Made by a program: the position numbers and the translations under genes. From the NCBI GenBank assembly GCA_015680685.1, contig MNCI01015933.1, positions 521,057-585,056 on the forward strand: a DNA stretch of 64,000 bases, read 5' to 3'. The stretch's first letter is position 1, and each line of letters opens with the position of its first letter. This DNA comes from Gnetum montanum. Lineage: Eukaryota > Streptophyta > Gnetopsida > Gnetales > Gnetaceae. The notes beneath the pieces were generated by a model. The model saw nothing but the letters and a program-made list of their open reading frames with translations, had not been told where the DNA came from and ran no database searches. Positions 1-12,014 of this stretch are shown piece after piece.

Positions 1-85
1 TACCCATGCTATCATTAATTAGATAAAGGCTAGTCATCTTCCGAGTAGAAGATTAGATCCTAGGAATCCCCTCCTTTACTTACAA

Positions 86-427
86 ATCATTGAGAATAAG
101 CCTTGCAAGGCTTTTCTAGCCTCAGGTTCTAGTGTGAATTTAATTTCTCATGAAATGTACAAAGCTTGGAAGTTGCCTCCATTTAAGAAGAGTAACATTC
201 ATCTTAAGTTGGTAGATCAGTCCATCATTATCCCCTTGGGATTGGTGAAGGACATTGTAACCACCATTTTTGGGTGGTCCTATCTTATTAACTTCATTGT
301 GATCCATGTTGATCACTACAAAGAGAACTTCCTCATCATCATGGGAAGGGCTTGGTTGAGCACCATTGATGCACAACTAAGAATCAGAGACCTCTCCTTG
401 GAAATTTTCAAGGAAAATGAATTTTGA
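86..427 (+). pseudogene. Retropepsin-like aspartic protease remnant, active-site Asp lost
   Basis: Conceptual translation reads KAFLASGSSVNLISHEMYKA near the start and ends with the flap and tail IIMGRAWLSTIDA, the usual second half of a plant gypsy protease (family form: GRPWL). The catalytic position is LASGSS here, while copy 2 at about 30645 has LLDSGS; the Asp codon has become Ala (gcc). The protease would cut the Gag-Pol polyprotein inside the virus-like particle. With the catalytic Asp gone, this copy cannot be active. The reading frame stays open to 427 and then stops. Confidence 0.8.
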
Positions 428-1029
428 AAGATCAAGAGGAAGTGTGATCCATGCATCGCATATAGTGACACAAGGTGCAACTATGTATAGAAAATTATGA
501 TCTATGAAGAGCACATCTATCATAACATGCAAATAGTGTGTTGATGTGATGAAAATTCAAAGGTGGCTATACATAGAAACCACAAAATAGGAGGACACCC
601 AGTGGCTAGCAATTGATGTAGAATATAGTTCAATAATATGCACGGAATCAACTAAGAGCCTTACGAGTGCCTACATTGAAGGCCTGGATGAATTAAAGCA
701 AGTTCATCACCAACTCTCTAATGATGAACTTGATGAAACCGACTAGGGAGAGTTGGAGATTCTTGAAAGCTTTAAATAGGAGCCCCTTGAACTTAAACCA
801 TTGCTAGTCATAATGGAATATATCTTTTTGAATAATGGGAAGCTAGTCATTGTTAATGTCAACCTTACTCCTATGCAAAAAAAGAAGTTATTGGAGGTGG
901 CCATGAAATGGCCAATAGAATTTGCTTGATCACATCCTAAACTCATTGAAATTGATCTTAGGATATGCTAGTAACACATCTACATAAATCCTTCCATCAA
1001 GCTAAAGAGGCAATCATAGCAACAACTAA
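428..1029 (+). other. Protease-RT linker of copy 1, no intact frame
   Basis: This stretch matches the segment after the protease in copies 2 and 4 (for example the words around GKLEILDKF in copy 2 and the related text near 745-790 here). No open frame of useful length remains and I see no other feature in it. Confidence 0.5.
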
Positions 1030-2290
1030 ATCCCAAACTCAAGTAGATCGTGAAAGAGGAGATTGAACAACTTCTTAAGGTAGGGTTCTTTTATTCCATT
1101 GTGAATAGTGAGTGGGTTAGATCACTTGTGATAGTGCCAAAGAAAGGTGGAAAATGGAAGGTTTGTATTGATTTAGGATATTGAACATGGCAACTTACAA
1201 AGATCACTTCCCATTTCCATTTGTAGACTAGGTGTTGGATGCAATTTCTGGGCATTGTTACTATAGCTTTTTGGATGGTTATAGTGGCCATAACCAAATT
1301 TAGATCACATTAGAAGATCATGCCAAAACAACATTAACAAGTTCCTAGGAAACTTTTGGATATAGAAAGATGCCCTTGCTACATTCAAACACCTTGTTTT
1401 GAGCAATTCCCTTGCTACATTCCAACACCTTATCTTGAGCATCTTCCAACAATATATTGGTAGTGGGGTGGAAGTCTTCATGGATGACTTCTCCACCTAT
1501 GGGGCTACATTTGAGAAAGCTTTGGACCATCTTGAGCAAGTGCTAAAAAGGTGTGTCTAGACTAACCTTAAGCTCAACTAGCAAAAAAGCCACTTGATGG
1601 TCTAGGAAGGCATTGTTTTGGGGCAAAAAATTTCTTAAAAAGGGATCAAGGTGAATCTTGAAAAGATAAGGGTCATCAAAGGAATTACCAGATAGCTAGA
1701 ACTAGTTAAATATGTGAGGACATTCCTTGGAAAGACTAGCTACCTTTGGTGATTCATTGAGAATTTCTCTAGGATTACTAAATCATTAGTGGAGCTAATA
1801 AAGAAGGGTGCTCTATTTTGTTTAGATCAAGGAATGTGAGCATGTATTCTAGCATCTCAAGTAAAAGCTCATGGAAACTCTAATTTTACAAGAACCTGAT
1901 TGGTCCAGACCTTTTTACATCATGATGGATGCATCAAATTATGCCTTGGGAGCTATGATCATGTAGTTGGATGATCAAAAATTCCTTACTATATTCACTA
2001 TGAGAGTTGAAGCATTATGGGTGCACAACTGAACTACACGACAATGGAGAAAAAATTGATGGTAGTGGTGTTTGCCTTGGAAACGTTCAGGTACTATGTG
2101 CTTAGATATAAGGTGTTTATGCACATAGATCATAGTGTAATCTAGTTCTTGATGAACAAATCAACAGTGAGCCCCTATGTCATATAGTGGCTAGTGATCT
2201 TGAAGGAATTCAATCTTACGATGGTAGATCGAAAGGAAATTAAGAATGTGGTTGCTAACCAGTTTTCTTGATTATAATGGAACAACAAAG
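1030..2290 (+). pseudogene. Reverse transcriptase and RNase H remnant (copy 1)
   Basis: Recognisable RT text starts with KEEIEQLLKVGFFY and continues through WVRSLVIVPKKGGKWKVCID, the conserved start of the gypsy RT fingers. The palm is shredded by stops and shifts, and I find no clean YxDD box. RNase H begins near 1895 with RPFYIMMDASNYALGAM, keeping the first catalytic Asp of the DAS motif, and continues to a degenerate form of the HSVI motif near 2130. Both enzymes would together copy element RNA to DNA. The frame is interrupted many times, so nothing functional is expected. Confidence 0.75.
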
Positions 2291-2539
2291 AGGAGGAGAT
2301 TCCACTTTCAAATAAATTTCTTGATGAAATCCTCTTTGTTGAGGCCATAATTGATAAGATGACCACTGAATCCAAATGGTATGATCACATTCTCACCTAT
2401 CTTCTCACTCAGGAGATGCTACAAAAGTGGAACCATTGGAAGAAACAATAGTTTCTTCACCAAACAAAACACTTCATGAAGATCAATGGACATATTTACA
2501 AGGTGTATGTCAATGGCTTGGTTCATTGGTACATTCCTA

Positions 2540-3630
2540 ATGTTGATCAATTCTGCATTCTCCAAGATTCTCATGAGGGTCCTTATGGGGGCCACTATGC
2601 TAGGAGATGCATGACCATTAAGTTCCTTATGGCAAGGTATTATTAGCCAACACTCTTTAGAGATACTCATCAAATCTTCTACTCCTATGAATGCTACCAA
2701 TGTGTTGGTGGAATGACTACTCATATGGAGGGACCTTAGTAGTGGATCCAACCATTAGAGCCTTTTGACATTTGGGGCATTAACTTCATGGGTCTCATCA
2801 CATCCATGTCAAATGAAAAGGCATACATCATAGTCATTGTTAACTATTGTACAAAATGAGCAAAAGCTACAGCCTTCATCAATTGCACATTTTCTATGAT
2901 TACTTGGTTTGTACAACAAAATGTTGTAAATAAGTTTGATGTGCCATGTGCACTTATTTCTGATAATGGAACTCACTTTATAGGCACTACCTTTTGAGAA
3001 CTCATGCAATGCTTGGGGGTTGAACATAAATTAACAACACCATACCATCCCCAAGACAAAAATCAAGTAGAGGTTACAAATAGAAAAATCACAAAGATAC
3101 TAACAAAAATTATTAGTAAATATAGGAGGGATTAGAAAACAAAACTCAACAATGCCCTTTGGACCTATTGCTCCACATGAAGACTTCCTATTGAATACTT
3201 TCCCTATGAGCTTGTGTATGAAAAATTACCTACTATTCTAATTCAAACTGAGCTTCATACACTATTAAAAGCTTATGACCTTGACCTTGATCTAAGTCTA
3301 GCACAAAAAGAAAGATTGATGAACCTCAACTTGCTAGACAAGAATCGATTGGTAGCCTTGTTATCTAACGAATTTCACAAGGCATTCAATAAGAAATGAC
3401 ATGACCTTAGAATAAGAAAAGTAAAATTTCAACTAGGAGATAAGATCCTCTATTTGAATCCCATACACGTACCCTAATGAACCAAGTTCCAAATGTTGTG
3501 GGAGGGGCTTTATGTTATCTATGAAACCTTTCCTTTGGGGGCCATGTTAATATACAAACTTCAAATCCCAAATATTAAACTGCTAGTTAACATGCAACAA
3601 ATTAAACCTTTCCATGAGCCTAAATGAGAC
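2540..3630 (+). pseudogene. Integrase remnant (copy 1)
   Basis: The zinc-binding part reads DSHEGPYGGHYARR with two His, followed by a degenerate Cys pair near 2690. The core contains FDIWGINFMG with the first catalytic Asp at about 2770 and ALISDNGTHFIGTTF with the second near 2960. The Glu region follows as VEVTNRKITKIL. The C-terminal part at 3214-3399 (ELVYEKLPTILIQTELHTL and onward) and the tail up to FHEPK near 3625 match copies 2 and 3. Several in-frame stops are present (for example at the position before TTLFRDTH). Non-functional. Confidence 0.8.
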
Positions 3631-5580
3631 AATGCCTAGAATACCTTAATAGATAGATAGCATGCTCAATTTTTCAAACCTTCTCCTTCTAACTCAGTTG
3701 TGGGGGAGATGGTCATTCTTGGTGATCCATTAAAATGGATCCTTAGTTTTCACACCTTTTTGTTTTACACCATCTTTAGTACATTTTTCTCTTTCTTAAA
3801 TGTTTTAAAATTTCTTCTATATTTTACTTTATTTGGTTTTGGTTTTTCTAATGTTTTTCTTATGTTTATTTCCTTGTCTTTATTGCTACCAAGACTAAGT
3901 ACAATTATAGGTGCTAATTGATGGTGGTTTGTACTATAATGTTATTTGATTGCTAATGTATGGATTCTATTTTTGAATTTTGGTATTGATAACTAAGACA
4001 TGGTGTCTTTTTCATGACTATAGGTAATGAGTCCATGTCATCCATCCATTCACAAACTCTATGATGTTTCTTATTTTGAAAATATGAGTCGCTTCCTTAA
4101 TGAAACTTATAATGAACTTGTGACCTTGGTAGTTTCAAAACTTGGGAAGAATTAAATGGATCAATAAGGATGTGACTTTAAGGGGATTTAATGCTCTGTG
4201 TACTTACCTACTCTCTTAAGTGCATGAGTGTTTTCAAGGATTTTTCATCATTCTGCTATCGACCAATCATAGGAAACTAAAGTCTTTGCATGGTGTGATT
4301 CTCATCCAAAAACATAAAAATATAAAATTAAAAAAAAAAGATAAATAATGAAAATTCAAAGCACAACCCTTAGATAAAATAACAGGCTACAAGCACTGGT
4401 TATGGGACTAGAAAGACACATTACCCATGCCTAAAGGTCCCCTCTAACTAAGGCCCATCTCAGTTCTTGCTTTTCTTTTTATCTTTTAGGAATGATGATT
4501 GGTTTGTGGGAACTCTCTTGTGTTTTGAGGGGATGGGTCAGTCTTGGAGAGTTAATGTGAATTCATTGAAAGTGGTTGGTTTTGATTCAAACTAAGGATG
4601 ATTGTTATCAGGTTATATTAACCACAAACTCCACAAGGTACTTCATGTGACCATGATACGAGACTTCATTCTTCTCTCTACTTCATCCACTTATGATTCT
4701 TATAACTCACCTCATTGCCAACTTATCATGTTTTGCTTAATTTCTTAGTTTGATGTATCAAAATTCTTAGGTGGATTCTTACATGATTTAGTCCTTAACT
4801 TTTTATAACCATTAATCACCCATGGGGTCCATAGACTCCTTAGCTTGAAGACATGTAAGGATATTAAAGACATGAGCCTACTATGGGAAGGACCTACTTG
4901 CATACCTCTTGGTTGGGTAGTTAAGCTTCTTATCCTTAGACATTTTTGCATTCAAATCATTTGTGTTCCACATCGATTGTGTCTAATTTTGCACTCTTTA
5001 AACTTCTCCAATCATTCTCCTAATAAAAACTCCTTTTTGTGTTGATTTCTTAGCCCTCTTGAAGCATTTCTTTGTGTTGATGGCATTTTTGGATCTCTAT
5101 GGTCTCCAATTTCCTATTAAAACTCTTTGCTTTTGGTCAAATTTTCAAATTGAAATTTTTTGTCTTTGGCCATGTTAGTGGGATCTCATTGACATAGCCC
5201 CTCATGTCGATGCAACCCCATACATAGGATCTCATCAACACAACCATACAAATCTATAAATACTGCCCAACACTTTAGAAATTGTTACCATTTTCTTCAA
5301 ATGTAAGAGGAGCTTTTACAATTCTTTAAAGCCCATAACTTTCAAGTTTCTTGTCTAATTCATCTCATTCTTTGTTTTTGCAACTATCAGAGGTAAGCTC
5401 TACGTCATGGGGGACAGAAACCTTAGATTTTTTTATGAAATTTTTTTCTAAACTTTTCTAACTCTCACAAGGTTTAACCAATAAAATAACATTTAAAATT
5501 AGTAATTTATGAGAGTTAAACCTTCCCAATAAACTCTAGTAGATATTAAAATAAAATAATATTAAAATGACTAATCCACC
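3631..5580 (+). other. Post-integrase spacer of copy 1
   Basis: T-rich, non-coding stretch that matches the regions after integrase in copy 2 (38216-39790) and copy 4 (57000-58600). Shared landmarks are the phrase gtgggggagatggtc near 3700, TTTTGTTTTACACC-like runs near 3760, an AATGAGTCCATGTCATCC block near 4025, an A-rich stretch near 4330 and a GGCCCATCTCAGTTC block near 4450. It probably belongs to the leader of the third ORF. No host gene is seen. Confidence 0.6.
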
Positions 5581-5584
5581 ATGA

Positions 5585-8540
5585 TCACAACTTAGCCAAG
5601 TGTAATGAATCCAAGAGATAAGGCACTCAATTGTTATAAAGTTACACATCAAATGCTAATCCTTGGTCATGTTGTGATCATAGATGGCACCAAGACCAAA
5701 GTGCTCACAAGAAGGAGGATCATCCTACCCAAGGGACAAGTGGCCTAGAATTGGAAGGGGCCAACAAAAGTTGCCCTAGAAGTAGGTGGCCAAGATGCAT
5801 CCAACAGGACCTCTTTGTGAGGACCCCAAAGTGGAGTCTATCTAACATATTCTAAAGTTGAAATGGAGTAGTCCCACTAAGATGAGATGCTTAGATCTAG
5901 ACCTAACTTTGAGGTCACTTTGATGGACACTTGTCCAAGGAAAATTAGGTTTAGGGAGATCCAAAAAATAGTTATTTCTGAACCAAACTTTAGATCTTTC
6001 CTAGAATTTACCCTAGAATATGTCAAAGCACAAATTTAGACTTCCCCCATGTGGCCCATTCTCAGTTCTAGTGGAGAATGGTACATGGGTGAAACATACC
6101 TCTTTTGGAACAACAAACATGGTGATGCCACAATGAAGATTAAGGACATCTCTATGTCCTACTCAGTGAAGGCCATTTCTGAGACCCTTGGTTTGCTAGA
6201 AACTATGGCAACCTTAGCAAAGATTTTAGCATAAGAGGACCTTATGGTTAAGGAGTGAGTCTGGTAGTGCTATGGTGTTGATTAGAAGGAGTTTGGCATA
6301 CTCACAGTGGCAGAGCTTGCATACTTTAAGATGGTAGCCTACCATCTTATTCCAATGGTGAGGCCCAATAAGATAACAACCTTCTTTTCCCATGCATGCA
6401 TTGCTCTAAGTGGAAAATTTCCAGCCAATCTTCCATAGTTTATCTAGTTAGAGATGGAGGAGTAGTTTAAAAAAATGAACATGGATGGAAAGCACTCCCC
6501 CTTCCCATGTCTCATCAAAAAATTATGTAGAAGGGGAGGGATGACCCACTACTCTAATGATATCATCAAACATGCTCCTTCCACCTATTAGATGGAAATG
6601 ATGAAAGAAAAAATCTATTCTAAGATGATCAAAGAGTAGTAGCCATCACCACCACCCACTCATGAGAAAAAAATGCTAGACTCCCATGTTATCATTGAGT
6701 GCATGTGTAAACTCCATGAGAAACTCTTATAGTAGAATCATGCAAGACCAAGTGGTGGTGAACCCTCTATCTACAAACTAGCATTAAGTCATCTCAACAA
6801 AGTAGTACAATCCATCAGTAGGATGGAGGATTCAGTGATAATGTTTTCTACCCAAAGAGTGTAGGTGCCCATGAGATGAAATCCTAGTGCCTAAGAGGTA
6901 ATAATATCTTTTTCTCAATAGTAGTAATTCTCTAAAATCTCTAGAAACACCATTACCTTTTTGATGCATTTGGAGGAGGGTGAGGGAACGACTATTCTAG
7001 TGATGTAGCACCAAGGGTAGAAAACAATGATAGAGATGGTAGCTAACAAAGTGGTTGATGCACTCAATGCCCCTATGGCATCTATACTTGATGTTGTTGC
7101 ACTTAAAGATGTGTAGGTGTCTACAAGAGCACCAAGTGGGAGATTCAGTGCAAACTAACATGAAGAGTTGTTGGACCAACTGGTAGAAACTGGGTAATTA
7201 ATTTTAGATATCTTCAATATCTTGGAAACCATTTTAGCAAACCAGTCAGAGATACTTGAGGCTAAGTGAAAAGTTCTCATTGCTAATACCCAACTTGAAA
7301 CAACCTAAGCTAATATTCAATGCTTAGCTATAGAAATTGGGAAACTCGAAGTCCACCTTGTTGATCCCATCGTACTCAGTCAAGCAATCTTAAGAGATGA
7401 AGATTTCCAATAGCTTTAGTGAAAACTCAAATAGGCTGAGTATGTGAAGGAGTCAACGATCTTCAATCAAGTTCTTGTAGATTTCGTTACCTATAACATT
7501 CAAAAGGACTTGTTAAAGGTCTTCCAAGAGAGCATAAGGATGATCTAGAACAATCATCACTTGCAAAATGTTGAGACATAGAAATAACAGATGGTTGAAT
7601 TCATCAGACAACAAAAAGAGTAGCTTGCAAGAGTGAACATTGAACTAAGGATTTTGGTAGTAGAAAATCAAAATCTCTTGATGGAGGAGGTGCGTACGCT
7701 TCACCAAAATTTTACAATTGAAATCATAAGCTAGAAGAGTGAGGTCCTAAAATTTGAAAGGGTCAAGAACCACTATAAGGACCAAGTCAATTTGTAGAAG
7801 AAAATCAGTGAAAACCATATCCAGTTGGTGAAGGTGAAGGTGAATGAGGCCCTCCAACAGCTGAAAAAAGAAGGTGATGTATGGCAACCCATCTTTGATG
7901 GATTGAACATGTACAATAAAGCAGAAATCCACCTAAAGAGCTACAAATCAAGGGTATGATAGAGTACATGGATCTTGCCAACCTCCATTACTCAAACCTA
8001 GCAATGTTGACCATTGAAAGGATAAGGTTTGAATTGAAGAAGAAAGTGGCCAACTTGTACCTTCTGTACAAGGCAAAGTTCAAGCATCATAAAGAGACTA
8101 CGCAAAAGCTTGAGATAGAAAATGTAGAACTCAAGGTTCTCAAGGAAAATTTCATTGATCAATGATCAATAATAGAGAACTAGGCCAAAACAATGAATGA
8201 CTACCAAGAGCTACAGGATGCACTTAGGGCATTCAACATCAAACACAAACAATTTTTTGCTTGGTTTGTTATTATTTAGGAGCTATTTCCTACAATGCCC
8301 TATCCTTGGGATGTTTCCATACCAACACACATTGGTGATGCTACATGGACTATGTATGATCCTAGGAGTAAGGAGGAGAAGATGAAAGCATTGCTAGATC
8401 CTTTCTATCTTTTTCTAGAAGTTGTAGCTACAACAAGATAGCCATAATCACTACCTCAACAACTGTGTGCACCAGAAGAAGGAGAAGGTTCTTTAGAATC
8501 TAGGGAGCCTCCACTACCTTGGACTATCTAATTTTCTTCC
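5585..8540 (+). pseudogene. Decayed third ORF of Athila-like element (plant retroelement accessory protein plus coiled coil)
   Basis: One frame can be followed over about 3 kb despite many TAG/TGA stops. The first half contains SMSYSVKAISETLGLLE near 6150 and then AELAYFKMVAYHLIPMVRPN with GKHSPFPCLIKKLCRRGGM near 6490. This pattern (a Pro-Thr/Asn-Arg-like turn, an Ala-leucine helix, then PFPxLIxxLC) resembles the accessory proteins annotated as putative plant transposon protein (Pfam PF20167 type), which often follow pol in Athila elements. The second half, 7200-8160, is rich in E, K, L and Q and looks like a coiled coil. Copies 2 and 4 lack most of it. Function is unknown, and the family match is by eye only. 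Confidence 0.5.
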
Positions 8541-8770
8541 TTATTTTCAAGCTATCAAAGGGGTTGTGCTAAGAGTTTTTGTCATGGTGTTCAATTTTAT
8601 TATCTTGAACACCAATTCTTTTAATGATTATAAATATGTACACTTGGGCACTTAGTTTTTGTTTATGAAAGTTGCATATCTATAGTTAGTTAATAATCCC
8701 AAACCTTCACAAAAAATTGTAAAGAACTTATTTCTCCTTTTGTTTACTCAAGGATAAGTTTTCATTCAGT

Positions 8771-8780
8771 TATGGAGGTT
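8771..8780 (+). other. Polypurine tract of copy 1
   Basis: The sequence TATGGAGGTT immediately precedes the LTR start TGATGAAGCA. The homologous site in copies 2 and 4 is CATGGGGGTA. It would prime plus-strand DNA synthesis. Confidence 0.6.
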
Positions 8781-9630
8781 TGATGAAGCATCTTCCTTGG
8801 GTTGTGTTGACATAGTCTCATCAATGCAACCATGTTAACACATGGCTTGATGCATTGACATGACCTTGTTGATGTAATGTTAATTATTACGTATAAATAC
8901 ATGCTTAATAGCCACATTTATGGTAGCTCATAGTTAGTCTCCTAGAAAAGCTCTTGCATTTTTTTTATTTGATAGTTAGAATATTTTCTAACTACTCATA
9001 GTAGGAGTGAGGACTGTACAAATCTTTATTTGAACATTGATGTACCTGATCACCTTGGGGTGACTGACAATAAAGATGAGCTTTCTTCAAAAATCTTGCA
9101 TCATTTGGAAATAGATTAATTTTTACTTTAAATGTATTTATTAATTTAGTAATTTACTTTAATGCATTAGATTAATTAATTAAATAGAAATTAATCAATT
9201 CACATAAGTATGATCATTTGGAGCATACATTAACATTTGGTAATCATAGTAGCACTTAACACTTGGTAACCTAGTAATGTTGAAACATGGTTCAAGATGT
9301 GTACGGTAAATGGGAACAAATGCTTATGTTAGGATTAGTTAAGATATTAGTTAGTTACTAGATTAATTAAATATTTAATTACTTTATTTTTTGGCACTTA
9401 GATGATTTAAACAATAAAACATAAAATGATAAAAATCATATGGCTCAGTTACACTTAACCATACACTTGCACCTCATATGTGAAACTGAGAAGACAATGA
9501 ACATGTCCTTGATGTTCACTACCTAGACCTAATGTACTTAGAAAGCTAAAGTCTACAAAATTTGACTGAATCACTTAGTGTACGTTAGTGATTCATACGA
9601 TTGAGTGTAGGGAATTCTCATTGCTCATCA
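8781..9630 (+). repeat. 3' LTR of copy 1 (850 bp)
   Basis: It begins TGATGAAGCATC directly after a polypurine tract and ends ATTGCTCATCA, the same termini as the LTRs of copy 4 and family B. A TATA-type box, TATAAATA, lies at 8892-8899, about 110 bases in, at the position seen in the related LTRs. Internal text such as the CAATAAAGATGAGCTTTC block near 9070 and the GTGTACGGTAAATGGGAAC block near 9300 is shared with the LTRs at 40163, 52690 and 58977. Confidence 0.85.
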
Positions 9631-9839
9631 ATGATCATGTTTGATGTTAACAATTATGTATTCTTTTTGTCATATTACATACTTTGGATTTGTTATTTTC
9701 AACTAACATAGCAAGAAGAATTTTACAATATGGAAACTATGACAAAGTGGAGGTATCTTATACTTAAAATTAATAACACACCCCACAATTCTCCCTATCC
9801 ACACCTAAAAATTCTCCCACCGGTTATTTATTTTAATGC

Positions 9840-10560
9840 ATTACAACTAGAAACAATTATTACATTTCACAATTTATTAATCAAAGGTTTTTTTTTATAC
9901 CAATTTAACTTATCCACAAGCATTGTCTTGGTTAACTTATCCATTGGATTTTTTTATGTAGGACCCTTTACTAGATAATTTCTTTTTTAGTATGATCCTA
10001 AATAAAATGATAGGCTATCTCAATGTGTTTTTTTCTTGTATGAAACCTAGGATTCTTCGATAGGAAGATTACACTTTTTTTTATTACAAACATTCTTACT
10101 TTTTTTTCTGCTCTTGTTCAAAGTCTTTAACTAGTCATTGTAGCAAAACCACTTCTTTTCTTTCTTAAGAAGTGTTTCTTTGCTTTCTTAAGAAGCTTTG
10201 TCTCTTGCTAATTCAACTGATCATATTTTTGTTTATTTTAAAAGCATATTCACTTGTGGATTTTTAGTGATCTAGATCACCTTCCCAATCTACATCCAAA
10301 ACAACCTTTTTCATAATGGATGAAAAAATTAATAATACCTTGAAGATACCTAAAAATTCTTTTAACAACCCTCTAATGTTTCTTATGAAGTTTAGATGTA
10401 AACTTGCTTACAAATCCCACTACATATGCAATATCAAACCTGGTAGAGATCATGATATACATGAGGTTACCTATAATATTAGGATAGAATATGTTGCTCA
10501 TTTTCTCCATATCTTCATCTACTTCAGAGCATTTATTCATAGATAATTTCAAAGCCTAGT
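9840..10560 (-). pseudogene. Ty1/copia RT-RNase H C-terminal remnant
   Basis: Read on the minus strand, 10560 to 10200 gives degenerate text equivalent to the late copia RT (a TRPDIAYVVGFVSKF-like stretch), then LGIFKVLL and VDWEGDLDH followed by KSTSEYAF. These match the copia RNase H signature (SDWAGDxDxRKSTSGY). Further down, near 10030-9980, HIEIAYHFI matches the KHIExRYHFIR motif that precedes the copia C-terminus. Many stops and shifts are present. Neither LTR is recognised, so this is an isolated fragment. Confidence 0.7.
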
Positions 10561-10670
10561 GGTAAGACTCTTGATTTGAAAGTACCAAGTCATGGATTCA
10601 ATTCTAGTGGGCAATGTTGAGTTATCAAGTTCTAATTGAACTATATTACAATTCTTTTGAGGTTCCAATG
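10549..10670 (+). repeat. Candidate tRNA-derived SINE fragment
   Basis: The text AGCCTAGTGGTAAGACTC resembles a pol III A box, and GGATTCAATTCTAGTGG about 35 bases later resembles a B box. A related stretch occurs at 45160-45260, sharing GCCTAGTGG and a later TTGAGTTAT block. No clean target duplication or poly(A) tail was found, so this is only a candidate. Confidence 0.35.
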
Positions 10671-10889
10671 CCCCCTTTTTCCAAATAATCAATTAATATT
10701 AATTTCATGAAATATTCTTTTATAATATTTTTAACTTTATCATTACACCCCAAGTTGAATGGTTAATAATCTTCTTTAGCTGATGTAACCTTGGAGTAGT
10801 GTTGCTAGAAACTTTGCTTAGGTTATTCTTAAGCTTTGGTGTTGCTTTCTATTATTCTTTTTTTTTTGTTTTTTGGTTTTGATCTTTTT

Positions 10890-11070
10890 TATTGTTAACA
10901 AGGATTAGATATAAACCTACTTACAACTCCCACTGCATATGCAATATTAGGCCTAGTAGAGATCATTACATACATGAGGTTGCCTACAATATTAGCATAG
11001 GGGATTTTTCTCATTTCCCCTATATCTTCATCTATTTTAGAACATTTCTTCATAGATAATCTCAAAGGAA
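10890..11070 (-). pseudogene. Second copy of copia RT segment
   Basis: About 160 bases here repeat 10390-10550 with many mismatches; both contain blocks like CATATGCAATAT, TAGAGATCAT and CTTCATCTA. It is the same late-RT part of a copia element on the minus strand. It lies about 515 bp away in the same orientation, as a partial duplication or a second fragment. Between the two copies there is low-complexity T-rich DNA. Confidence 0.55.
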
Positions 11071-11329
11071 AGATTCACATGGCCTAGTATTTGAATTAAG
11101 AACTTGCTGGGCAGATGGTATGAAAGAGTGCATTTTGAACATGCTCGAATAAATATACTATGCTAAGACTCAAAGCATAAATTAGGAGAAGTAGAAAGAT
11201 AAGCTCTATATCTAATTTGTGAGAATTTCTTAATATGCTATATCTTTAGTTAAACTAAGTAAACCAGCTTGGATCTCTATGATTCTTACCAACATTAGGA
11301 TCTAAAAGTGCAAACCTATTCCTAAAGGA

Positions 11330-11780
11330 AGACCAAGCTCTCCATTAATCTTGTTGAAAAGTAAAAGATGTTTCTTCTATTTTGTCCAAGTCATTTTTTG
11401 ACAAATTAAAATCCACAAAAATCAACCAACTAGCATGAAGAAGATCATTATTAAGTTGAAACCAATGCATAGCTTTTTCTTGGGAATCACATGAAGCATA
11501 TATATTGCAAATGCTAAACACTACACCAAGAAAATAAAGCAAATCCAAAAATATCTAGGTCTTAAAATAAAACCAAAATCAATGGTTTGTAAGAAATAAT
11601 GTTTCCCTAGGCATAAAAAAATTAGTTGTTGAATTCAATTTCAAACCATGTATTTTAACTTTTGAAAGATACAAAAAATGAAAGTTCTAACAATGATATC
11701 AAAAAATTGCATATCATCAAGTGTTCAATAATCCCTGAATATTCTAAGAGATGAACTTCATGAGGGAACCACAGCTAATT
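11330..11780 (-). pseudogene. L1-type LINE endonuclease fragment
   Basis: On the minus strand, 11548-11345 encodes GVVFSICNIYASCDSQEKA followed by LIFVDFNLSKNDLDKIEE. This follows the plant LINE apurinic-endonuclease pattern (NVYAPCD...FW..L...W...GDFN.....DK.GG), with GDFN changed to VDFN. Sequence upstream on the same strand up to about 11780 is compatible with the start of the domain but is broken. No LINE reverse transcriptase was seen nearby, so this is an internal fragment. Confidence 0.65.
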
Positions 11781-12014
11781 TGTTCCTTCTTTGACAACCA
11801 TGATAGAATCAAAAGGATTAACTTGCTCAAAATTAGAAACAATTGGCTTATGGGTTCGATGAGTAATATTCTTTGGAGTTTCTTAGCTTTTCCACTTTAG
11901 GATCACTGCATATGATGTACTACTTTCTTCCAAGTATGAGAACCTTCTAAAAGCAATGTATCATACTTAGAGACTTGTGATGCTTCTTCGACAATAAAAT
12001 TTGAAGGTGGTACC

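Larger units (their letters stand above)
1..9630 (+). mobile_element. Athila-like Ty3/gypsy retrotransposon, family A copy 1, 5'-truncated
   Basis: Domain order on the plus strand is protease, reverse transcriptase, RNase H, integrase, then a 5-kb spacer with a third ORF, then a 3' LTR at 8781-9630. This is the gypsy order (integrase last), and the long region between integrase and LTR is characteristic of Athila-type elements. The 5' LTR and gag would lie left of the window. All coding parts are broken by many stops and frameshifts, so this is an old copy. The same family recurs at 30421-41212, 41390-45150 and 52690-59821, which helped to recognise the decayed domains. Family membership is inferred from shared integrase C-terminal text, LTR ends and polypurine tract. 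Confidence 0.85.
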
